14,252 nucleotides of DNA, from assembly GCF_050176255.1 (NCBI RefSeq), contig NZ_JBFXIE010000056.1. One strand, written 5' to 3'. The position numbers and the translations under genes are program-made. Under the pieces are notes generated by a model, which saw nothing but the letters and a program-made list of their open reading frames with translations, did not search any database and was not told where the DNA came from. Within the stretch, counting starts at the first letter, position 1. Every line of letters starts with the position of its first letter. This document shows, piece by piece, positions 14,059 through 14,252 of the stretch. The DNA comes from JBFXIE01 sp050176255. Its GTDB lineage: Bacteria; Pseudomonadota; Gammaproteobacteria; Burkholderiales; Burkholderiaceae_C.

Positions 14059-14252
14059 ATGACTGCCATGATGAAAGCCGCCGTCTTCGTTGAAAAAAGC
14101 CGCATCGAATTGGCCGATAAGCCGGTTCCCGACGTAGGCCCCAACGACGCGCTGATCCGCATCACCACCACCACCATCTGCGGCACCGACGTGCACATCC
14201 TCAGGGGCGAGTACCCCGTGGCACAGGGCCTGACGGTAGGCCACGAGCCCGT
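14059..14252 (+). CDS. Zinc-dependent alcohol dehydrogenase (partial, cut by window end)
   Basis: Only the first 64 codons and two bases are in the window; the frame is open to the edge. The product opens MTAMMKAAVFVEKSRIELAD and shows the medium-chain dehydrogenase/reductase zinc-site landmarks CGTDVH (41-46, with Cys41 as a catalytic zinc ligand) and GHE (61-63, with His62 and Glu63). The TTTTICGTDVHILRGEYPV block is typical of NAD(P)-dependent alcohol dehydrogenases of about 350 residues common in Burkholderiales. The NAD-binding domain lies outside the window, so substrate and coenzyme cannot be assigned. It lies 31 nt after the SulP remnant. Confidence 0.85.
   Translation, partial: MTAMMKAAVFVEKSRIELADKPVPDVGPNDALIRITTTTICGTDVHILRGEYPVAQGLTVGHEP

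Noticed and set aside
1..14252. A new defence, toxin-antitoxin, secondary-metabolite or CRISPR system.
   Set aside because: All substantial genes fit known housekeeping, transport or regulatory families. No repeat-spacer array, nuclease/helicase pair, toxin-antitoxin pair or biosynthetic cluster is visible.

Overview
The window is GC-rich, densely packed chromosomal DNA that most resembles a betaproteobacterium of the Comamonadaceae (Acidovorax/Comamonas/Alicycliphilus type). This rests on protein character, on the divergent pmbA / darP(yjgA)-mogA arrangement, on the use of both fumarase classes, and on short intergenic repeats of the kind scattered through those genomes. The assignment is an inference from reading the sequence, with no database search behind it. 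No rRNA, tRNA, CRISPR array, prophage or insertion-sequence transposase was seen.

Layout. (1) 1-4338: a ProU-type glycine betaine/proline betaine importer, proV-proW-proX, on the + strand. It is preceded by a near-consensus sigma-70 promoter at 9-37 and a leader of about 440 nt that ends in a strong hairpin before the proV ribosome binding site. The proW-proX gap is almost entirely a 160-170 bp imperfect palindrome. (2) 4339-4595: a repeat-rich intergenic region with a short tandem repeat, a Comamonadaceae-type interspersed repeat and an ATTCCCGC-type palindrome. (3) 4596-5372: a Crp/Fnr-family regulator, convergent with (4) fumC (class II fumarase, 6818-5403, - strand). (5) fumA (class I iron-sulfur fumarase, 7021-8580, + strand) is divergent from fumC across a 202-bp shared control region and ends in a perfect intrinsic terminator. 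(6) 8733-9782: a two-domain TerB/DUF697-like protein of unknown function, followed by a second copy of the interspersed repeat. (7) 10767-9856: an EamA-like DMT exporter downstream of pmbA/tldE (12226-10793), both on the - strand. (8) 12325-13606: darP (yjgA, ribosome assembly) overlapping mogA (molybdenum cofactor). (9) 13635-14027: a 130-residue frame that reads as the two ends of a SulP anion transporter joined in frame, probably a decayed gene. (10) 14059 to the window edge: the start of a zinc-dependent alcohol dehydrogenase.

How the genes work together. proVWX is a complete osmoprotectant uptake system; in ProX the three ligand-binding tryptophans and the disulfide cysteines align exactly with E. 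coli ProX. fumC and fumA catalyse the same TCA-cycle step with oxygen-stable and oxygen-sensitive enzymes respectively. The remaining genes are mostly housekeeping (PmbA, DarP, MogA). Nothing here is a clear new multi-gene system. The most unusual items are the internally deleted SulP gene, the palindromic element inside the proU operon, the structured proV leader and the TerB-DUF697 fusion.
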